In this document: positions 37,551 through 40,086 of the stretch, one piece after another
Position numbering within the stretch: position 1 is the stretch's first letter
How the letters are laid out: each line of letters opens with the position of its first letter
Origin: an uncultured Pelagibacteraceae bacterium
GTDB taxonomy: Bacteria > Pseudomonadota > Alphaproteobacteria > Pelagibacterales > Pelagibacteraceae
Length of the DNA: 40,086 nucleotides
NCBI GenBank assembly: GCA_902595745.1
Contig: CACJRE010000007.1
Span: 1-40,086 of the forward strand
Direction of reading: 5' to 3'
Notes under the pieces: model-generated
Databases searched by the model: none
What the model was told of the DNA's origin: nothing
The model's input: only the letters and a program-made list of their open reading frames with translations
Program-made: the position numbers and the translations under genes

Positions 37551-37571
37551 TTTAAATGTATAATTTAGTAA
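37536..37571 (+). promoter_or_regulatory. Promoter of sfsA-map-purB with leaderless start
   Basis: A perfect -10 TATAAT (37559-37564) with a weak TTGTGT (37535-37540) 18 bp upstream. The expected transcription start, 7 nt past the -10, falls on the A of the ATG at 37571. The element lies inside the tiny divergent gap and extends into the start of the CinA-like gene. It also argues against the upstream ATG at 37556, which would lie before the -10. Confidence 0.5.
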
Positions 37572-38269
37572 TGGAATTTACCAAGTCTTTAGTAAAAGGC
37601 AAACTAATCAAAAGATATAAAAGATTCTTTACTGACGTTAAGTTAAACAAAGAAATCGTTACAGCACATTGTCCTAATACAGGTTCAATGAAAGGTCTGC
37701 TTGATGAAGGAAATGACGTTTATTTACTACCCAACAATGATCCTAAAAGAAAACTTAAATATGGACTAGAAATCATTAAGACTAGAAAAAACCTTGTTGG
37801 AGTGAACACTCATATGGCAAATAAAATAGTTCAACACGCTTTAGAAAATAATTTAATTGATGAACTTAAAAATAGTAATTTAATTAAACCAGAAGTATTT
37901 TTTAATAAAGAAACTAGATTTGATTTTCTAATTGAAAAGAATAAACAGAAAAGTTTCATTGAGGTTAAAAATGTCACTCTTTTTAGAAATAAAGATACAG
38001 CTGAGTTTCCAGATGCTGTAACAACTCGTGGAAGTAAACACTTGCTTACCCTTATTGATGCCATAAAAAAAGGTTATAAAAGCTACTTATTGTTTTTGGT
38101 ACAAATCCAAAATATGAATAAGTTTAAAATAGCTAAAGATATTGATGGTGAATATTACAATAATTATTTAATAGCTAAAAAGGCAGGAGTTAAATTTTTA
38201 GCTTATAGGTGTGATATAAGTTCTAAAAAAATTTTTATAGATAAAAAACTAAAGATTATCGATGAGTGA
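37571..38269 (+). CDS. sfsA: SfsA family DNA-binding protein
   Basis: SfsA was described as a regulator of maltose genes (sugar fermentation stimulation) and has an OB-like plus nuclease-like fold; its cellular role is poorly defined. The start MEFTKSLVKGKLIKRYKRFF matches the family N-terminus, so I prefer 37571 (232 aa) over an ATG 15 nt upstream. Other hallmarks are HCPNTGSMKGLL, IEVKNVTLFRNKDTAEFPDA, TTRGSKHLLTLIDAIKKGY and a C-terminal KKAGVKFLAYRCDIS. It overlaps map by 8 nt. Confidence 0.9.
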   Translation: MEFTKSLVKGKLIKRYKRFFTDVKLNKEIVTAHCPNTGSMKGLLDEGNDVYLLPNNDPKRKLKYGLEIIKTRKNLVGVNTHMANKIVQHALENNLIDELKNSNLIKPEVFFNKETRFDFLIEKNKQKSFIEVKNVTLFRNKDTAEFPDAVTTRGSKHLLTLIDAIKKGYKSYLLFLVQIQNMNKFKIAKDIDGEYYNNYLIAKKAGVKFLAYRCDISSKKIFIDKKLKIIDE

Positions 38270-39032
38270 TTATAAAGAAAAATTTGAAAAAATGAGAATT
38301 GCTGGAAAATTAGCAGCTCGAACTTTAGATATGTTAACTGATAATATTAAAGAAGGTGTAACTACTGACTATATTGATAAGTTAGGTTATGAATTTATAA
38401 GAGATAATGGTGGTCACTCTGCACCACTATATTATAGAGGATTTACAAAATCTTTATGCACATCACTAAATCATGTTGTATGTCATGGAATTCCTTCAGA
38501 TAGGGTTCTAAGGGATGGAGATGCAATAAATGTTGATGTAACAGCTATCGTCGATGAACATTATGGAGACACTAGTAGAATGTTTTCTATTGGAAATACC
38601 TCAGTTAAGTTAAATAATCTTATTGATACAACATACGAGTCTATGATGAGAGCAATTAAAATTTTAAAACCTGGAATTAGACTAGGAGATATAGGTTACG
38701 AAATTCAATCTTATGTTGAAGATAAAGGTTTTTCGGTTGTAAGAGATTTTTGCGGTCATGGTATCAGCACAACTTTTCATGAACCACCTAACATTTTACA
38801 TTATGGAAGTAAAAATTCAGGAATGGATTTAAGACCTGGAATGACTTTTACAATTGAACCTATGATTAATACAGGTAAATACGATGTTAAAATGTTAAAT
38901 GATGGATGGACCGCAGTTACAAAAGATAAATCTTTATCAGCACAATTTGAACATACATTGGGAATTACTGAAAATGGTTATGAAATCTTTACAGAATCTG
39001 CTAAAGGTTATTCGAAGCCCCCATACTTATAA
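38262..39032 (+). CDS. map: Methionine aminopeptidase, type I
   Basis: Removes the initiator Met from nascent proteins with two divalent metal ions. 256 aa, standard for MetAP-Ia. The start overlaps sfsA by 8 nt. Visible are VVCHGIPSD (His75), metal ligands D92 and D103 in NVDVTAIVDEHYGDTSRMF, DFCGHGISTTFHEPP, FTIEPMI and SAQFEHTLGIT. Unlike its usual partner in the spc operon of many Gram-positives, it is here with sfsA and purB. Confidence 0.97.
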   Translation: MSDYKEKFEKMRIAGKLAARTLDMLTDNIKEGVTTDYIDKLGYEFIRDNGGHSAPLYYRGFTKSLCTSLNHVVCHGIPSDRVLRDGDAINVDVTAIVDEHYGDTSRMFSIGNTSVKLNNLIDTTYESMMRAIKILKPGIRLGDIGYEIQSYVEDKGFSVVRDFCGHGISTTFHEPPNILHYGSKNSGMDLRPGMTFTIEPMINTGKYDVKMLNDGWTAVTKDKSLSAQFEHTLGITENGYEIFTESAKGYSKPPYL

Positions 39033-39035
39033 TTA

Positions 39036-40086
39036 ATGATTAAAAGATACTCGCGAAAAGAATTAACTGACATTTGGTCAGAAGAAAATAAATATAAAAT
39101 ATGGCTAGATGTAGAGGTTGCTGCTGCTGAAGCTATGGAAAATCTTGGTCAAATTCCAAAAGGAGTTGCATCTGTTGTTAGAAAAAAAGCAAAAATCAAT
39201 GTTAGTAGAATTCATAAAATAGAGTCTGAAGTTAAACATGATGTAATAGCTTTTTTAACATCAGTTACTGAAAAAGCAGGAATTAAAGCTAGATACTTAC
39301 ACCAAGGAATGACTTCATCAGATGTACTAGATACAAGTTTTAACATCCAGATGGTTCAATCAGGTAAAATCATCCTAAAAGACATAGATCAAATTTTAAA
39401 AGTTCTTAAAAAGCAGGCCAAGAAATATAAATTGACACCTTGTATGGGAAGAAGTCATGGTATCCACGCAGAACCTGTTACCTTTGGTTTGAAATTAGCT
39501 TCGTTTTACGAAGAATTTAAAAGAAATAGAAAAAGATTAGTCGATGCAATTAACGAAGTATCAACGTGTGCAATTTCAGGTGCAGTTGGAACCTTTGCTA
39601 ATATTAATCCAAATGTTGAAAAACATGTTGCAAAAAAACTTGGCTTAAAAGTTGAGCCAATATCAACACAGGTGATCCCAAGAGATAGACATGCCTTTTA
39701 TTTTTCAGTACTAGGCATAATTGCAGGCTCAATTGAAAGAGTTGCTGTTGAGATTAGACATTTACAAAGAACAGAAGTTTATGAACTTCAAGAATTCTTT
39801 TCAAAAAATCAAAAAGGATCTTCTGCAATGCCTCACAAAAAAAATCCAATATTAAGTGAAAACTTAACTGGACTTTCAAGGATGGTTAGAAGTGCTGTAA
39901 TTCCTGCTTTAGAAAATATTGCCCTGTGGCACGAGAGAGATATCTCCCATTCTAGTGTTGAAAGAAATATTGGCCCTGATGCAAATATTACAACTGATTT
40001 TGCATTAGTCAGATTAACTAACATTTTAGATAATATGATCGTTTACCCTAAAAAAATGTTAGAAAATTTGAATATCACCAAAGGAT
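39036..40086 (+). CDS. purB: Adenylosuccinate lyase, 5' part (runs off the window)
   Basis: Acts twice in purine synthesis, splitting SAICAR to AICAR and adenylosuccinate to AMP with release of fumarate. The ATG at 39036 is 3 nt after the map stop; 350 codons are inside the window and no stop is reached. It begins MIKRYSRKELTDIWSEENKY. It carries YLHQGMTSSDVLDT, MGRSHGIHAEP with candidate catalytic His141, and the fumarate lyase signature GSSAMPHKKNP at residues 261-271. WHERDISHSSVER follows. It is missing from the supplied translations only because it is open at the 3' edge. Confidence 0.95.
   Translation, partial: MIKRYSRKELTDIWSEENKYKIWLDVEVAAAEAMENLGQIPKGVASVVRKKAKINVSRIHKIESEVKHDVIAFLTSVTEKAGIKARYLHQGMTSSDVLDTSFNIQMVQSGKIILKDIDQILKVLKKQAKKYKLTPCMGRSHGIHAEPVTFGLKLASFYEEFKRNRKRLVDAINEVSTCAISGAVGTFANINPNVEKHVAKKLGLKVEPISTQVIPRDRHAFYFSVLGIIAGSIERVAVEIRHLQRTEVYELQEFFSKNQKGSSAMPHKKNPILSENLTGLSRMVRSAVIPALENIALWHERDISHSSVERNIGPDANITTDFALVRLTNILDNMIVYPKKMLENLNITKG

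Noticed and set aside
37556-37570. Upstream ATG for sfsA
   Set aside because: It lies before the perfect TATAAT and adds five residues not typical of SfsA; the ATG at 37571 gives the family N-terminus.

Overview
The window looks like the chromosome of a SAR11-clade alphaproteobacterium (Candidatus Pelagibacter or a close relative). This rests on very low GC, Lys/Asn/Ile-rich proteins, gene spacers mostly of -1 to +10 nt, and the alphaproteobacterial order tRNA-Tyr/tRNA-Gly/tuf/tRNA-Trp/secE/nusG/rpl/rpoBC running straight into the str, S10, spc and alpha ribosomal operons. The genus is inferred from this style, not from a database match.

Layout. (1) 79-2130: mgtE (Mg2+ transporter, minus) divergent from lipB (octanoyltransferase, plus); lipB runs 23 bp into the 3' end of the convergent rluC-like gene. 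(2) 2108-31661, all minus strand: about 29.5 kb of gene-expression genes. In transcription order they are tRNA-Tyr, tRNA-Gly, tuf, tRNA-Trp, secE, nusG, rplK, rplA, rplJ, rplL, rpoB, rpoC, then a 168-bp gap with a likely internal promoter, then rpsL, rpsG, fusA, rpsJ, rplC, D, W, B, rpsS, rplV, rpsC, rplP, rpmC, rpsQ, rplN, X, E, rpsN, rpsH, rplF, R, rpsE, rplO, secY, adk, rpsM, rpsK, rpoA, rplQ and an RluA-family pseudouridine synthase. rpmD and rpmJ are absent from their usual places, and tuf is not beside fusA. (3) 31790-32642, plus: rlmB and tRNA-Thr(UGU). (4) 32596-34160: a 1.5-kb segment bounded by a perfect 52-bp direct repeat of the 3' half of tRNA-Thr. It carries a group I truncated globin and a SpoIIE/RsbU-type PP2C phosphatase. 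(5) 34160-37550, minus: a small membrane protein, NAD kinase, tRNA-Leu(UAA), an SLT-like lipoprotein, a hypothetical protein, a gamma-glutamylcyclotransferase-like protein and a CinA/MoaB-like protein. (6) 37571-40086, plus: sfsA, map and the first 350 codons of purB.

Most of the window is housekeeping. The most unusual part is the tRNA-Thr mini-island. It has the anatomy of a tyrosine-recombinase integrative element: a 52-bp core repeat at both ends, tandem 11-bp phased repeats near each end (five copies left, two right), and a 13-bp inverted repeat between core and phased repeats on each side. It encodes no recombinase. The cargo pairs a heme protein with a serine phosphatase in one probable operon, suggesting a mobile gas- or redox-responsive signalling cassette that would have to be moved in trans. 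The boundaries are read directly from the sequence; mobility and signalling function are inferred.

Other points worth attention: a 10-bp perfect hairpin between rplL and rpoB, a two-hairpin leader before rpsL, nadK beginning 4 nt after the CCA end of tRNA-Leu, and a perfect TATAAT placed so that sfsA mRNA would be leaderless.
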